From NCBI RefSeq assembly GCF_031177825.1, contig NZ_JAPSKE010000002.1, forward strand, positions 62,001 to 126,000: DNA of 64,000 nt. The letters are read 5' to 3'. A program made the translations under genes and the position numbers. Source of the stretch: Paenibacillus sp. (GTDB taxonomy: Bacteria > Bacillota > Bacilli > Paenibacillales > YIM-B00363). The notes below the pieces were generated by a model. It saw only the letters and a list, made by a program, of their open reading frames with translations, did no database searches and was not told where the DNA came from. Of the stretch, positions 1-9,492 are shown piece after piece (the first letter of the stretch is position 1; each line of letters starts with the position of its first letter).

Positions 1-130
1 CAGAAGCGCCGCGGCGGATCGATTGACGATAGGTCATGAGAAAACAACAAGTCGTCACGAAAAGGCGACGCCGGCTAAGAAGTTCCGTATGCCCCGCCCC
101 CTTCCCTACTTCTGCGATTCGTAAAGACCG

Positions 131-188
131 CGGGAACGAAAAACAACCTTAGCCGGCGCTTCGGCTAAGGTTGTTCGGTTCGTTCCCG
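131..188 (-). terminator. Rho-independent terminator after the SufR-like regulator
   Basis: A long inverted repeat (CGGGAACGAA and AACAACCTTAGCCG arms with their complements) sits 50 bases past the stop codon of the minus-strand regulator. Read on the minus strand, the inner 14-bp stem is followed by a short T stretch. The outer arms lengthen the hairpin further. Confidence 0.75.
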
Positions 189-237
189 GCGGCGTACGGA
201 CGCCGGAGGCTCGCAGAGCATGGGGGTCGCGGTCGAG

Positions 238-900
238 CTATGTCTTAGGCTTCACCACGTACACGCACCGCTGTCCGCCTTTCGCCTTGCATTCCACCTG
301 CTCCACCTCGGCCTCGAGCACCTTGCGGAATAAGCTTAGCTCGCTGTCGCACGCCTGCGTGTAGTTGTGGGCGATCGCGTGGATCGGGCAGTTGTGTTCA
401 GTAATGACGTACGAAGCGCCGCCTTCGGCGCGCTCCTCGCGCCAATCCGCCATATAGCCGCGCTCTTCCTGAATCGCGGCCAGCTCGTCGACGCGGGCCG
501 CCAGCGCTTCCGTTCCGCCTGCGCCCGCCGGCTTGTCGTGCATTCGTTCTTTATACTTCAGCTCGAGCCGCTCTTCCCGACGTTCGAACAGCGCGTCGAT
601 CGCGCCGGGTCCTTGCAGCTCCCGCACGTCGTTCAAGAACTCTAGGGTAATGTCCGCGTAATGCTTCGGGAACAAATCCTCCGCATGCTCGGTCAAGGAA
701 TACACGAACGTCGGCCGCCCCATCGCTTGACGCACCGTCTCGGAGCGAATGATGCGATCCCGTTCGAGGTTGTTCAAGTGACGGCGCACGGCGATGTCGG
801 AGATGCCCAGCTGCTTCGCGATATCGTTCGCGTTCAGCGGCCCGCGCTTCCGCAGCATGGTCACGATTTGTTTTCGAGTCGTCGGATTGTTGTCTTCCAT
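238..900 (-). CDS. SufR-like winged-helix transcriptional regulator with four C-terminal cysteines
   Basis: A 220-residue DNA-binding regulator of the COG2345/SufR type. Residues 8-70 form a winged helix with the pattern ANDIAKQLGISDIAVRRHL. The C-terminal part carries cysteines 171, 184, 204 and 212 (spacing x12, x19, x7), the kind of set that ligates an Fe-S cluster in SufR relatives. I chose the ATG at 900 because GGCGGTGG lies about 10 bases upstream; an in-frame ATG at 966 lacks such a site. It has its own promoter-like elements and terminator, so it is probably monocistronic. Its targets are unknown. The link to Fe-S sensing is inferred from the cysteines only. Confidence 0.82.
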   Translation of the reverse strand: MEDNNPTTRKQIVTMLRKRGPLNANDIAKQLGISDIAVRRHLNNLERDRIIRSETVRQAMGRPTFVYSLTEHAEDLFPKHYADITLEFLNDVRELQGPGAIDALFERREERLELKYKERMHDKPAGAGGTEALAARVDELAAIQEERGYMADWREERAEGGASYVITEHNCPIHAIAHNYTQACDSELSLFRKVLEAEVEQVECKAKGGQRCVYVVKPKT

Positions 901-927
901 CGTCGCATGTCCACCGCCTTTCCCCTT

Positions 928-955
928 ATCATACCATGATTTCGCCCGGATTGAA
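928..955 (-). promoter_or_regulatory. Candidate sigma-A promoter of the SufR-like gene
   Basis: On the minus strand, TTCAAT and TATGAT are separated by 16 bases and lie 28 bases upstream of the chosen start codon at 900. Confidence 0.5.
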
Positions 956-988
956 CCGATTTTCATGGGGAAGGGCTAAGACGGCAGA

Positions 989-2164
989 TTAGAAGAAGTC
1001 GGCGAGATACGTCTGTCGCGCGGGCAGAACGCGCTCCAGCGCCTCCACCGCGTCGGCGGGGCCCCGCAGCAGGCCGGCGGCATGCAGGAAGGCCGGGCGC
1101 CGCGCGCCGATCGTCATCGCGGTGAACGCCGCGATGCCGCATAGCAGAGCGGCGCCGTCCGCGGCGCCGCTCTCGTCGGGCGCGAGCGTGCCGCGCCCGG
1201 CGTCGTCGACGGCGAGCGTCCACGCGCCGTCGTTCCACGGCGCGTGCGCGTCGCTCACGCGCAGCCGCACCGTCGCGCCGGCCCCCGCGACGAACGGGTA
1301 TGCGGCGACGAACGCCGCCGCGTCCACCACCCGTGCCATGAAATACGGCACGAGCTCCTGCTTCACCCGCGGGTCGGGCAGCAGGAAGGCGAGCGGATCG
1401 TCCGCCGGGGCGGACAGCGTAAGCGTCTCCGCCATCGAGTCGTGATTGCGGACATAACCGAACAGCGCCCGCCGCGCCTCCTCGGTAAGCGCGACGAATT
1501 CGCTGACCGACAACGTCCGGTCCTTGACCTCGTAGCACACGTACCCTTGCATGTTGCCCGAAGCATCTTCATAGACGGCCGTCGTTTCCTGGGAGCGGTA
1601 GAAGATACGTTCCTGCCACCATTCCTCGGAACGAACGAGCGTCCCCGAGTAGCGGCTCGCATAAGCGGCGTACGTCGCGTCGAGAAGCGAGCCGTCGTTC
1701 GCGACCCGGCGAACGCGCGCCGTCTCCGGAGGCGCGGGCGGCAGCTTCGCGAACGAAATTTCGTATTTTTTCACATCCGTATAATATTCCCATCCGAACT
1801 TGCGGTAGAACGGGAACGAGAACGGGTGCAGGAACGACACCGTCTGCCCGTTCGCCCGCATCGTCTCGAGCGAATGGCCGAGCAGCTTCGCCACCAGCCC
1901 TTGCCGGCGGTAATCCGGCCACGTCGCCACGCCGGCCAGCCCGCCCATCGCGAACTTGACCCCGTGAATCCACGTTTCGAGGTCGAGCAGCGTATATTTC
2001 GCCGCGAGAACGCCGTCCACGAACGCTCCCCATTGCTGGTGCGGCTTCATCGTCGCGAGACGCGCCTCCCGCTCGTCCGGCGCCACGCGGTATTGGAAGG
2101 CGAACTCGCTGAGCGTCAGCGACGCGTCCAGCTCGTGCGGCTCTAAATTACGAATCAACGTCAT
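989..2164 (-). CDS. Eis-like GNAT family N-acetyltransferase
   Basis: A 391-residue protein of the Eis/COG4552 type: two GNAT-like domains followed by a sterol-carrier-like C-terminal domain. The acetyl-CoA binding pattern RRQGLVAKLL lies near residue 87. The protein ends in ADFF; in Eis enzymes the C-terminal carboxylate works as the catalytic base, which fits a C-terminus buried in the active site. Eis acetylates amines of aminoglycosides or proteins; the substrate here cannot be told. It starts 19 bases after glgA and is likely the last gene of the glycogen operon, although a functional link to glycogen is not evident. Confidence 0.85.
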   Translation of the reverse strand: MTLIRNLEPHELDASLTLSEFAFQYRVAPDEREARLATMKPHQQWGAFVDGVLAAKYTLLDLETWIHGVKFAMGGLAGVATWPDYRRQGLVAKLLGHSLETMRANGQTVSFLHPFSFPFYRKFGWEYYTDVKKYEISFAKLPPAPPETARVRRVANDGSLLDATYAAYASRYSGTLVRSEEWWQERIFYRSQETTAVYEDASGNMQGYVCYEVKDRTLSVSEFVALTEEARRALFGYVRNHDSMAETLTLSAPADDPLAFLLPDPRVKQELVPYFMARVVDAAAFVAAYPFVAGAGATVRLRVSDAHAPWNDGAWTLAVDDAGRGTLAPDESGAADGAALLCGIAAFTAMTIGARRPAFLHAAGLLRGPADAVEALERVLPARQTYLADFF

Positions 2165-2183
2165 AAGTAAATAACCTCCGGCT

Positions 2184-3629
2184 TCACTTCGAAATCAAGC
2201 TTGCGTACAACTCCAAATATTGCTTCGCGGACGCGTTCCAGCTGAAATCCTGCGCCGCGACGTTGCTCCGAACGGCGGACCAATGCGCTTCGTCCCGATA
2301 GATTCCGAGCGCGAAGCGGATCGTATCGAGCATCTCGTGCGCATTGTAATGGGTGAACGAGAAGCCGTGCCCTTCGCCCGTATAACGGTTATAGGGCTTC
2401 ACCGTATCGACGAGGCCGCCCGTCTCCCGGACGATCGGCGCCGTCCCGTACCGGATGGCGATCATCTGCCCGATGCCGCACGGTTCGAACTTCGACGGCA
2501 TTAGAAACAAGTCGGATCCCGCGTAGATGCGCCGTGCGAGCCCTTCGTCGAACTTTAAGTTCGTCGACATCCGCGCCGGATGATGGTACGCCGCGTCGCG
2601 GAACAGCTTCTCGTACCGCGATTCCCCCGCCCCGAGCACGACGAGTTGCAGTTCCTCCCGCAAGAGCTCCTCGAGCACGTGCGAGATGAGATCGATGCCT
2701 TTCTGCTCGACGAGACGCGTCACGAGCGACACGATCGGCGTGTCCGTCCGTACGGGCAGACCGAGCTCCTGCTGCAGCGCCGCCTTGTTGGCCGCCTTCC
2801 CCGGATCGTCCTTCGCGAACAGCCGGTAATGCGCAGGCAGATGCGGGTCCGTACCCGGGTCGAGCGCGTCGTAGTCGATCCCGTTCACGATGCCGAGCAG
2901 CGCGTCGCGGCGATGCCGCAGCGTGCCGTCCAGCCCTTCGCCGTAATGCGGCGTCTGGATTTCTTTCGCGTACGTCGGGCTGACCGTCGTCAGGAAGTCG
3001 CTGTAATTGAGCGCCCCCTTCATATAGTTGACGTTGCCGTAGAACTCGAGAGCGTTCGCATGGAAGTGCTCGTCTCCCAAGTTCAGCAAGTCCCGCAACG
3101 CCCCGTAGCCGAACACGCCTTGGTATTTCAAGTTATGGATCGTGAAGACGGAGCGCATGCCCGCATAGAAGTCATTCCAGCCGTAGTGCGCCCGCAGGAA
3201 CACCGGGACGAGCGCCGTATGCCAGTCATGGCAATGCAGCACGTCCGGCTTCCAGCCGAGCCTCGAGATCGCTTCGAGCGCCGCCTGGCAGAAATACGCG
3301 AACCGCTCGCCGTCGTCGCCGTAGCCGTACAGTCCGGGGCGCTTGAAGTAAAATTCGTTATCCAGCAAATAATACGTAATCCCTTCGTGCGACAGCCGCG
3401 ATACGCCGCAATATTGCCGCCGCCACCCGACCTGCACGGTAAACTCCGCGACCGGCTCCGCGCTTGCAAGCAAATTCGCGGGGATATCCTCGTACTTCGG
3501 CAGCATGACGCGGACGTCCGCGCCGCCGGCGACGAGCGCCTTCGGCAGCGAGCCCACGACGTCCGCGAGTCCGCCGGATTTGACGAAGGGGACCGCCTCC
3601 GCGGCGATCATCAATACGTTCGCGGACAC
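2184..3629 (-). CDS. glgA: Glycogen synthase (ADP-glucose, GT5)
   Basis: A 481-residue glycosyltransferase that adds glucose from ADP-glucose to the non-reducing end of alpha-1,4-glucan. The N-terminal KSGGLADVVG motif near residue 15 binds ADP-glucose, and the C-terminal SKFEPCGIGQ and RETGGLVDTV segments are the conserved GT-B nucleotide-sugar site. Translation starts at GTG 3629, with AAGGTGATC upstream; the reading frame stays open further upstream but overlaps glgD. The glgD stop and this start share one base (TAGTG), which suggests translational coupling. Length is normal for bacterial GlgA. Confidence 0.96.
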   Translation of the reverse strand: MSANVLMIAAEAVPFVKSGGLADVVGSLPKALVAGGADVRVMLPKYEDIPANLLASAEPVAEFTVQVGWRRQYCGVSRLSHEGITYYLLDNEFYFKRPGLYGYGDDGERFAYFCQAALEAISRLGWKPDVLHCHDWHTALVPVFLRAHYGWNDFYAGMRSVFTIHNLKYQGVFGYGALRDLLNLGDEHFHANALEFYGNVNYMKGALNYSDFLTTVSPTYAKEIQTPHYGEGLDGTLRHRRDALLGIVNGIDYDALDPGTDPHLPAHYRLFAKDDPGKAANKAALQQELGLPVRTDTPIVSLVTRLVEQKGIDLISHVLEELLREELQLVVLGAGESRYEKLFRDAAYHHPARMSTNLKFDEGLARRIYAGSDLFLMPSKFEPCGIGQMIAIRYGTAPIVRETGGLVDTVKPYNRYTGEGHGFSFTHYNAHEMLDTIRFALGIYRDEAHWSAVRSNVAAQDFSWNASAKQYLELYASLISK

Positions 3630-4738
3630 TAGATCACCTTCTTCTTCGCGGCGATATACGGCGCGCTCGTCGCGCCGCTCAGCACGCGTCCGCGGTCGAT
3701 GCTGACGTCTTTGTCGAGAATCGCGTGTTCGATGACGACGTTGTTCCCGATTTCGCAGTTTTGCATCAAGATGCAATTGCGCACGACCGCGCCGGGGTGA
3801 ATTTTCACGCCGCGGGAGAGCAGGCTGTTCTCGACGATCCCCTCGACGACGCAGCCGTTGGCGACGAGCGAGTTCGAGACGCCGGCCGATTCCGTATATT
3901 TGGTCGGCGGTTCGTCCTTGACCTTCGTATAGATCGGCGCCCCTTGGAAGAACAGCTCGCGCAGCAGCTCCGGCTTGAGCAGCCCCATGCTGTGGCGGTA
4001 ATAGCTCTGGATCGTATTGACGATGCCCGTGTAGCCCTCGTGTTTATATCCGTATAAATTCAATCTCGATATATTTTTCATGATGCCGTCCCGCACGAGA
4101 TGATCGTCCCCTTGGGAGAGGCACGTCTCGACGATGTCGAGCAGCAGGCTCTTGCTCATCAAATACATCTCCATCGACACGTTCCGGCTGTCGAGCCGTC
4201 CCGTCCGATCCTGCATCGCCGTGATGCGGCCGTCCGCCTCGACCGTCAGCTTGCGATAGATCGCGTCGTCCGCGTCGTCCGTCTCGTGATAGACGCACGT
4301 AATGTCCGCGCCGGTCTCCTCGTGCCGCTCCAAGACGCGGCGATAATCGATGTTGCAGACGATATGGCTGCGCGACACGAGCACGTACTCCTGACGACCG
4401 CGGTAGAAGTAATCCCGATGAGAGAAAAACTGGAACAGGTCTCCTTTAGAGATGCCGCTCGGGATGTCGAGCACCGACGGAAGCACGAACAAGCCTCCGC
4501 GCTTGCGATCGAGGTCCCACTCCTTGCCGGAGCCGATATGGTCCATGAGGGAGCGGTATTTATGGTGCGTGAACACCGCGACGTCCTCGATGCCCGAGTT
4601 GACCATATTCGACAACGGGAAATCGACCAGCCGATAGCGGCCGCCGAACGGCACGGACGCGAGGCATCGGCCGAGCGTAAGCTCCTCGAGCCGGTCGGGT
4701 TCGTTGATTAAGTTAATGACGCCCATGATCCGTTTCAT
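3629..4738 (-). CDS. glgD: GlgD, ADP-glucose pyrophosphorylase regulatory subunit
   Basis: A 369-residue GlgC paralogue. In Bacillota it pairs with GlgC as a subunit that changes activity and affinity, and is not itself a good catalyst. The nucleotidyltransferase fold is visible ([27 protein letters not shown]), followed by a C-terminal left-handed beta-helix ([19 protein letters not shown]). The N-terminal GGxGxRL nucleotide-binding loop seen in GlgC is absent, as expected for GlgD. The start at ATG 4738 has GGAAGTG upstream and overlaps the glgC stop by four bases (ATGA). Confidence 0.94.
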   Translation of the reverse strand: MKRIMGVINLINEPDRLEELTLGRCLASVPFGGRYRLVDFPLSNMVNSGIEDVAVFTHHKYRSLMDHIGSGKEWDLDRKRGGLFVLPSVLDIPSGISKGDLFQFFSHRDYFYRGRQEYVLVSRSHIVCNIDYRRVLERHEETGADITCVYHETDDADDAIYRKLTVEADGRITAMQDRTGRLDSRNVSMEMYLMSKSLLLDIVETCLSQGDDHLVRDGIMKNISRLNLYGYKHEGYTGIVNTIQSYYRHSMGLLKPELLRELFFQGAPIYTKVKDEPPTKYTESAGVSNSLVANGCVVEGIVENSLLSRGVKIHPGAVVRNCILMQNCEIGNNVVIEHAILDKDVSIDRGRVLSGATSAPYIAAKKKVI

Positions 4739-5889
4739 GCGGACACTTCCTTTCGCACCGTTTCGTTGTTGCCGACGAGCGTAATTTCGGACGGAGCCGC
4801 GTTCGGGTCGCCGATGACCGCGCCGGGCTCGACGACCGTCCCTTCGCCGATAATCGCGCGGTACACCTTCGCACCTTCCCCGATCGTCACGTTCGGCATA
4901 ATGACCGAGTCGCGCACGAGCGCCCCCTTCTCGACGCGCACGCCGTAGAACAACACCGAATGATCGACCTCCCCGTACACGAAGCAGCCTTCGTTCAGCA
5001 GCGAGCGGGTCGCCTTCGCCGTCGGCGCGATGTATTGCGGCGGCTGATACGGGCTCAGCGAATAGATGCGCCAGGACCGGTCGAACAAGTTGAGCTGCGT
5101 CTCGTTGTCGAGCAAGTCCATATTCGATTCCCACAAGCTCTGGATCGTGCCGACGTCCTTCCAATAGCCTTCGAACGGATACGCCTTGACCCGGACGCCT
5201 TCGTCCAACATGCTCGGGATGATGTCTTTGCCGAAGTCGTTCGACGAATCCGGGTTCGCTTCGTCCTTCAGCAAGTAGGACCTCAAGACGCTCCAATTGA
5301 AAATGTAAATGCCCATCGACGCCAGATTGCTCTTCGGCTCCTTCGGCTTCTCCGCGAACTCCGTCACCCGATGGGCGTCGTCGACGCTCATGATGCCGAA
5401 GCGGCTCGCTTCCTCCCACTTCACCTCGATGACGGCGATGCTCGCCTCCGCCTGCTGCTCCTTATGGAACGAGAGCATCGCGTCGTAATTCATCTTGTAA
5501 ATATGGTCTCCGGAGATGACCAGGACGTACTCCGGATCGTATTGCTCGATGAATCCGATGTTCCGATAGATCGCGTTCGCCGTTCCGCTGTACCAGTTGC
5601 CGCCCTTCTGCTCCATGAACGGTGGCAGCACCGTCACGCCGCCGTTCTTGCGGTCGAGATCCCAAGGCGAGCCGATACCGATGTACGAATTGAGCACGAG
5701 CGGCTGATACTGCGTGAGCACGCCGACCGTGTCGATGCCCGAATTCGTGCAATTGGATAAGGTGAAATCGATGATCCGATATTTCCCGCCGAAATGGACC
5801 GCGGGTTTCGCGAGATGCTTCGTGAGCGCCCCGAGACGGCGTCCTTCCCCTCCCGCCAGCAACATCGCTACGCATTCTTTGCGTCTCAT
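4735..5889 (-). CDS. glgC: Glucose-1-phosphate adenylyltransferase, catalytic subunit
   Basis: A 384-residue enzyme that makes ADP-glucose from glucose-1-phosphate and ATP, the committed step of glycogen synthesis. It shows the ATP loop [14 protein letters not shown] near residue 10, the sugar-phosphate site (FAEKP near residue 190) and a C-terminal beta-helix of hexapeptide repeats. The start overlaps the glgB stop by ATGA, and the end overlaps glgD in the same way. GlgC and GlgD are therefore made from coupled cistrons, consistent with a hetero-oligomer. Confidence 0.97.
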   Translation of the reverse strand: MRRKECVAMLLAGGEGRRLGALTKHLAKPAVHFGGKYRIIDFTLSNCTNSGIDTVGVLTQYQPLVLNSYIGIGSPWDLDRKNGGVTVLPPFMEQKGGNWYSGTANAIYRNIGFIEQYDPEYVLVISGDHIYKMNYDAMLSFHKEQQAEASIAVIEVKWEEASRFGIMSVDDAHRVTEFAEKPKEPKSNLASMGIYIFNWSVLRSYLLKDEANPDSSNDFGKDIIPSMLDEGVRVKAYPFEGYWKDVGTIQSLWESNMDLLDNETQLNLFDRSWRIYSLSPYQPPQYIAPTAKATRSLLNEGCFVYGEVDHSVLFYGVRVEKGALVRDSVIMPNVTIGEGAKVYRAIIGEGTVVEPGAVIGDPNAAPSEITLVGNNETVRKEVSA

Positions 5890-7811
5890 TCGCCTTGCTC
5901 CTTCCTGGTTCTAGAGTTTGAGTCCATACGCTTCAGCATCACGGCGCCGAGCGGCGGCAAAGCGACGCTTATACTATACGCCTGGTCGTGCCAAGGCAGA
6001 CCTTCGGCCGGCACCCGGCCCCCCGCCGACACCCCGGAGCCGCCGTAGCGCTCCTCGTCGGTGTTGAACAGCTCCCGGTAGACGCCGGGCGCCGGCACGC
6101 CGATCCGATAGTCGCTTCGGACCACGGGCGTAAAGTTGAAGACGACGATCAACGTTTCCGCCTTGTCGCGTCCTCTCCGCATGAACGAGACGACGCTCTG
6201 ATCCCGGTCGTGCGGCGAGATCCACTGGAAGCCGTCCATGCTGCGGTCCTGCTCCCATAGCGCCGGCTGCTTCTTATAAAATCCGTTCAGCTCGCGGACG
6301 AAATCGCGGGTCGCGGCGTGCATCGGATAGTCGAGCAAGTGCCAGTCCACTTGTTCGAGATCCTTCCATTCGGAGAACATTCCGAGCTCGCAGCCCATGA
6401 ACAGCAGCTTCTTGCCCGGATGCGCGATCATATAAGCGAGAAGGAGTCTAAGGTTCGCGAATTTTTGCCAGTAGTCGCCCGGCATTTTGTCAAGGAGCGA
6501 TTTCTTGCCGTGCACGACCTCGTCGTGGGAGAACGGCAGGACGTAATTTTCGGAAAAGGCGTAGAAAAACGAGAAGGTGATGCGCTCGTGATGGTACTTC
6601 CGATGGAGCGGATCCTCCTCCATGTATTTCAACATGTCGTTCATCCAGCCCATGTTCCATTTGTAATTGAAACCGAGCCCGCCCTCGTGCACCGGAGCGG
6701 TGACGAGCGGCCATGCGGTCGAATCTTCTGCCATCATAAGCGCGTGCGGATACCGCCCGAAGACGGCGGCGTTCAAATCTTTAAGGAATTGGATCGCTTC
6801 GAGGTTTTCTTCCCCTCCGAAACGATTGTATACGTGGCGGTCTCGAGGTTTGCCGAAATTGAGGTATAACATGCTGGCGACGGCATCGACCCGAAGCCCG
6901 TCGATGTGAAACAAATCCATCCAGAAGAGCGCGTTGGAAATGAGGAAGCTCCGCACCTCGGGTTTGCCGAAGTCGAACGCGAGCGTGCCCCACTCCAGCT
7001 TCTCGGCGAGCCGGTCGTCCTCGGGCTCGAACGTCGGCGTCCCGTCGAAGCGGCGGAGGCCGTGGTCGTCCTTGCCGAAGTGGCCGGGCACCCAATCGAG
7101 GATGACGCCGAGCCCTCGCTGATGGCACCGGTCGACGAACGCCATGAACTGCTTCGGCGTTCCGAACCGGCTCGTCGCCGCGAAGAAGCCCGTCGCTTGG
7201 TAGCCCCAGGAACGGTCGTACGGATGCTCCGCGATCGGCAGCAGCTCGATATGCGTGTATCCGAGATCGGCGACGTAATCGACCAGCTCCTCGGCGAGCT
7301 CCTCGTACGTCAACGCGGTGCCGTCCGGCTTCGTCTTCCACGTGCCGAGATGCGCCTCGTAGATGTTCATCGGCCGTTCGTAATGCGGCGATCGTTCCTT
7401 GCCTTTGCGGAAGAGCGCGTCCTTCCATCGGTAGCCCGTCAGGTCGTACACGATCGATGCGGATTTCGGGCGCAATTCGGCGTAGAACGCATATGGGTCC
7501 GCTTTGAACTTCCACTGTCCGTCCGTCGATCGAACGGCATACTTATAGACCGTTCCTTCTCCGACGCGCGGAACGAAGCCGGCCCACACGCCGTGCGAAG
7601 CTTTCTCGAGCGGATTCGCCGCCGAGTCCCAGCCGTTGAAGTCGCCGACGACGGAGACGGCTTCGGCGCGCGGCGCCCAGACGGCGAATCGGACGCCGCC
7701 GATCCCGTCGTCGGACGTCGTCAGATGCGCGCCCATCGTGAGGTAGCTGCGGTGGAGCGTGCCCTCGTGAAACAAAAACAAGTCGTGGTCGCTAAGGGAT
7801 CGTACGCTCAT
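5886..7811 (-). CDS. glgB: 1,4-alpha-glucan branching enzyme (GH13)
   Basis: A 641-residue enzyme that cuts an alpha-1,4 chain and rejoins it through an alpha-1,6 bond. An N-terminal CBM48-type domain (residues about 30-115, VVGDFNGWD) precedes the GH13 barrel. The catalytic residues lie in GLRVDAV (nucleophile Asp, about residue 304), MAEDST (acid/base Glu, about 358) and SHDEVVHG (Asp, about 428). The ATG at 7811 has GGGAGGAAC eight bases upstream. It is the first of the four glg genes. Confidence 0.97.
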   Translation of the reverse strand: MSVRSLSDHDLFLFHEGTLHRSYLTMGAHLTTSDDGIGGVRFAVWAPRAEAVSVVGDFNGWDSAANPLEKASHGVWAGFVPRVGEGTVYKYAVRSTDGQWKFKADPYAFYAELRPKSASIVYDLTGYRWKDALFRKGKERSPHYERPMNIYEAHLGTWKTKPDGTALTYEELAEELVDYVADLGYTHIELLPIAEHPYDRSWGYQATGFFAATSRFGTPKQFMAFVDRCHQRGLGVILDWVPGHFGKDDHGLRRFDGTPTFEPEDDRLAEKLEWGTLAFDFGKPEVRSFLISNALFWMDLFHIDGLRVDAVASMLYLNFGKPRDRHVYNRFGGEENLEAIQFLKDLNAAVFGRYPHALMMAEDSTAWPLVTAPVHEGGLGFNYKWNMGWMNDMLKYMEEDPLHRKYHHERITFSFFYAFSENYVLPFSHDEVVHGKKSLLDKMPGDYWQKFANLRLLLAYMIAHPGKKLLFMGCELGMFSEWKDLEQVDWHLLDYPMHAATRDFVRELNGFYKKQPALWEQDRSMDGFQWISPHDRDQSVVSFMRRGRDKAETLIVVFNFTPVVRSDYRIGVPAPGVYRELFNTDEERYGGSGVSAGGRVPAEGLPWHDQAYSISVALPPLGAVMLKRMDSNSRTRKEQGE

Positions 7812-7851
7812 CGATTCAGGTTCCTCCCGCTTGAGAGTGTATTGCCCTGCC

Positions 7852-8505
7852 TTACGATTGCAGTCTCCGGCGAAGGAACGCCAGGACCGTCAAATACGCA
7901 AATCCTAATGCATACCCGCCGATGATATCCGTGGCGTAATGAACGCCCGCGTAAATGCGCGTCGCGCCGAACAGCAGCACGAGCGCGACCGCCGCGATCG
8001 CGATCGACGTCTTCGCCGCCGGCGTCCTCGCTTCCGACAGGAACGCTAAAGCCGCGAAGCCGACCAACGCGGCGCCGATCGTGGCGTTGCCGCTCGGATA
8101 GCTGAAGCCGTCTGCCGCGAACAGCGATTCGAGCTCGGGCCGCTGACGCTCGTAAAGATTCTTTGCGATCGTGTTCAGCCCCCAGGCGCCTACCGTCGCC
8201 GCGGCCATCATCACGGCGTCCCAACCGCGCCGAAGGGCGAGGAAGACGCCGGCGAGCAGCAGCGTGATCGCCGCGAAGCCGACGGTGGATCCGGCCGCGT
8301 CGAAGGCGCGGGCGACCGCGTCCGCCGCGGATCCCTTGAGACTTCGCATCGCGTCGTGAATCGACGCATCGAACGCTTTGACGCCGGAAGCGTCGAGAGC
8401 GGCGCCGATCGAGAGGAAGATCGCAAGGAACAACGCCGTCAAGAGAAGCAGCCGGCCGGGGCTTGCTTTTCGCCGAATCGAGATGCGGGTAATGGGTACA
8501 GTCAT
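7852..8505 (-). CDS. PAP2 family phosphatase (membrane), with an altered motif 2
   Basis: A 217-residue membrane protein with about six hydrophobic segments and the three-part phosphatase signature: KNLYERQRP (motif 1), YPSGNATIG (motif 2) and TRIYAGVHYATD (motif 3). Members remove phosphate from lipid phosphates such as undecaprenyl pyrophosphate or phosphatidic acid. Motif 2 is normally PSGH; here the His, thought to act as proton donor, is Asn (codon AAC). The start at 8505 follows GAGGAGA. It ends 40 bases before glgB on the same strand and may head the operon. Confidence 0.88.
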   Translation of the reverse strand: MTVPITRISIRRKASPGRLLLLTALFLAIFLSIGAALDASGVKAFDASIHDAMRSLKGSAADAVARAFDAAGSTVGFAAITLLLAGVFLALRRGWDAVMMAAATVGAWGLNTIAKNLYERQRPELESLFAADGFSYPSGNATIGAALVGFAALAFLSEARTPAAKTSIAIAAVALVLLFGATRIYAGVHYATDIIGGYALGFAYLTVLAFLRRRLQS

Positions 8506-8523
8506 CGTCTTTCTCCTCGTCTT

Positions 8524-8552
8524 TTGATTGGATGGAAACATGTGTGTACAAT
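8524..8552 (+). promoter_or_regulatory. Candidate sigma-A promoter of the methyltransferase gene
   Basis: TTGATT and TACAAT are separated by 17 bases, about 75 bases upstream of the plus-strand methyltransferase, inside the 120-base divergent gap to the PAP2 gene. Confidence 0.6.
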
Positions 8553-8625
8553 AAACGGATAAGCTTCTTTCATCCAAGATAAGAGATAAGGCAAAAACTT
8601 TCAACAAGTAAGGAGAAAAACGACG

Positions 8626-9492
8626 ATGTTTGTTGCGAAAGATTGGCAAGATTACGAATTAATCGACGCCGGAGGCGGCGAGCGATTGGAACGCTGGGGG
8701 CACGTCGTCTTGCGGCGTCCGGATCCCCAAATCATATGGCCGCTCGAGCACGAGAACGAGCTTTGGCGTTCGGTCGCCGGCCACTACCACCGCAGCGCTT
8801 CGGGCGGCGGACAATGGGAATACAAGACGAAGCTTCCGGACCGATGGACGATCGGGTACCGAGACCTGAAGTTTTACATCCGACCGACGAACTTCAAGCA
8901 CACCGGGCTATTCCCCGAGCAAGCGGCGAACTGGTCTTGGATGATGGACAAGATCCGCGGCGCGGGTCGTCCGATCCGCGTACTGAACTTGTTCGCCTAT
9001 ACCGGCGGCGCCACCGTGGCCGCCGCGGCGGCCGGCGCCGAAGTGTGCCACGTCGACGCCGCCAAGGGCATGGTGCTCTGGGCGAAGGAAAATCTCGAGT
9101 TGTCCGGCCTCGCCGAGCGGCCGGTCCGCTTCATCACCGACGACGTGTTCAAGTTCGTCCAGCGCGAGCAGCGGCGCGGCAACAAATACGACGGAATCAT
9201 CATGGATCCGCCGTCGTACGGACGCGGCACCGGCGGCGAAGTATGGAAGCTCGAAGAGAGCTTGTATCCATTCATACAGCTTTGCACGACGATCCTGTCG
9301 GACAATCCGCTGTTTTTCCTGATCAACTCGTATACGACGGGCATCTCCCCGACCGTGCTCGGCAACATCGCTCGAATATCGCTCGCCGATACGTACGGCG
9401 GCCGCATTACGAGCGGCGAGATCGGACTCCCGATCACTTCCAAAGATATGGTGCTTCCCGCGGGCATCCTGTGCCGCTGGGAAGAAGCGTAA
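8626..9492 (+). CDS. Class I SAM-dependent methyltransferase, RlmI-like (COG1092)
   Basis: A 288-residue methyltransferase. The SAM-binding loop is VLNLFAYTGGAT near residue 120, and the catalytic signature is MDPPSYGRG near residue 190. The family methylates C5 of cytosine in 23S rRNA (RlmI) or related RNA targets. It lacks the N-terminal PUA domain of full-length RlmI, so the exact substrate is uncertain. AAGGAG lies ahead of ATG 8626. The lipoprotein gene that follows starts directly after its stop codon. Confidence 0.85.
   Translation: MFVAKDWQDYELIDAGGGERLERWGHVVLRRPDPQIIWPLEHENELWRSVAGHYHRSASGGGQWEYKTKLPDRWTIGYRDLKFYIRPTNFKHTGLFPEQAANWSWMMDKIRGAGRPIRVLNLFAYTGGATVAAAAAGAEVCHVDAAKGMVLWAKENLELSGLAERPVRFITDDVFKFVQREQRRGNKYDGIIMDPPSYGRGTGGEVWKLEESLYPFIQLCTTILSDNPLFFLINSYTTGISPTVLGNIARISLADTYGGRITSGEIGLPITSKDMVLPAGILCRWEEA

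Noticed and set aside
1..124. C-terminal piece of a gene entering from the left
   Set aside because: One plus-strand frame is open to a stop at 124, but the residues show no recognisable family pattern and no proper terminator for that direction follows.
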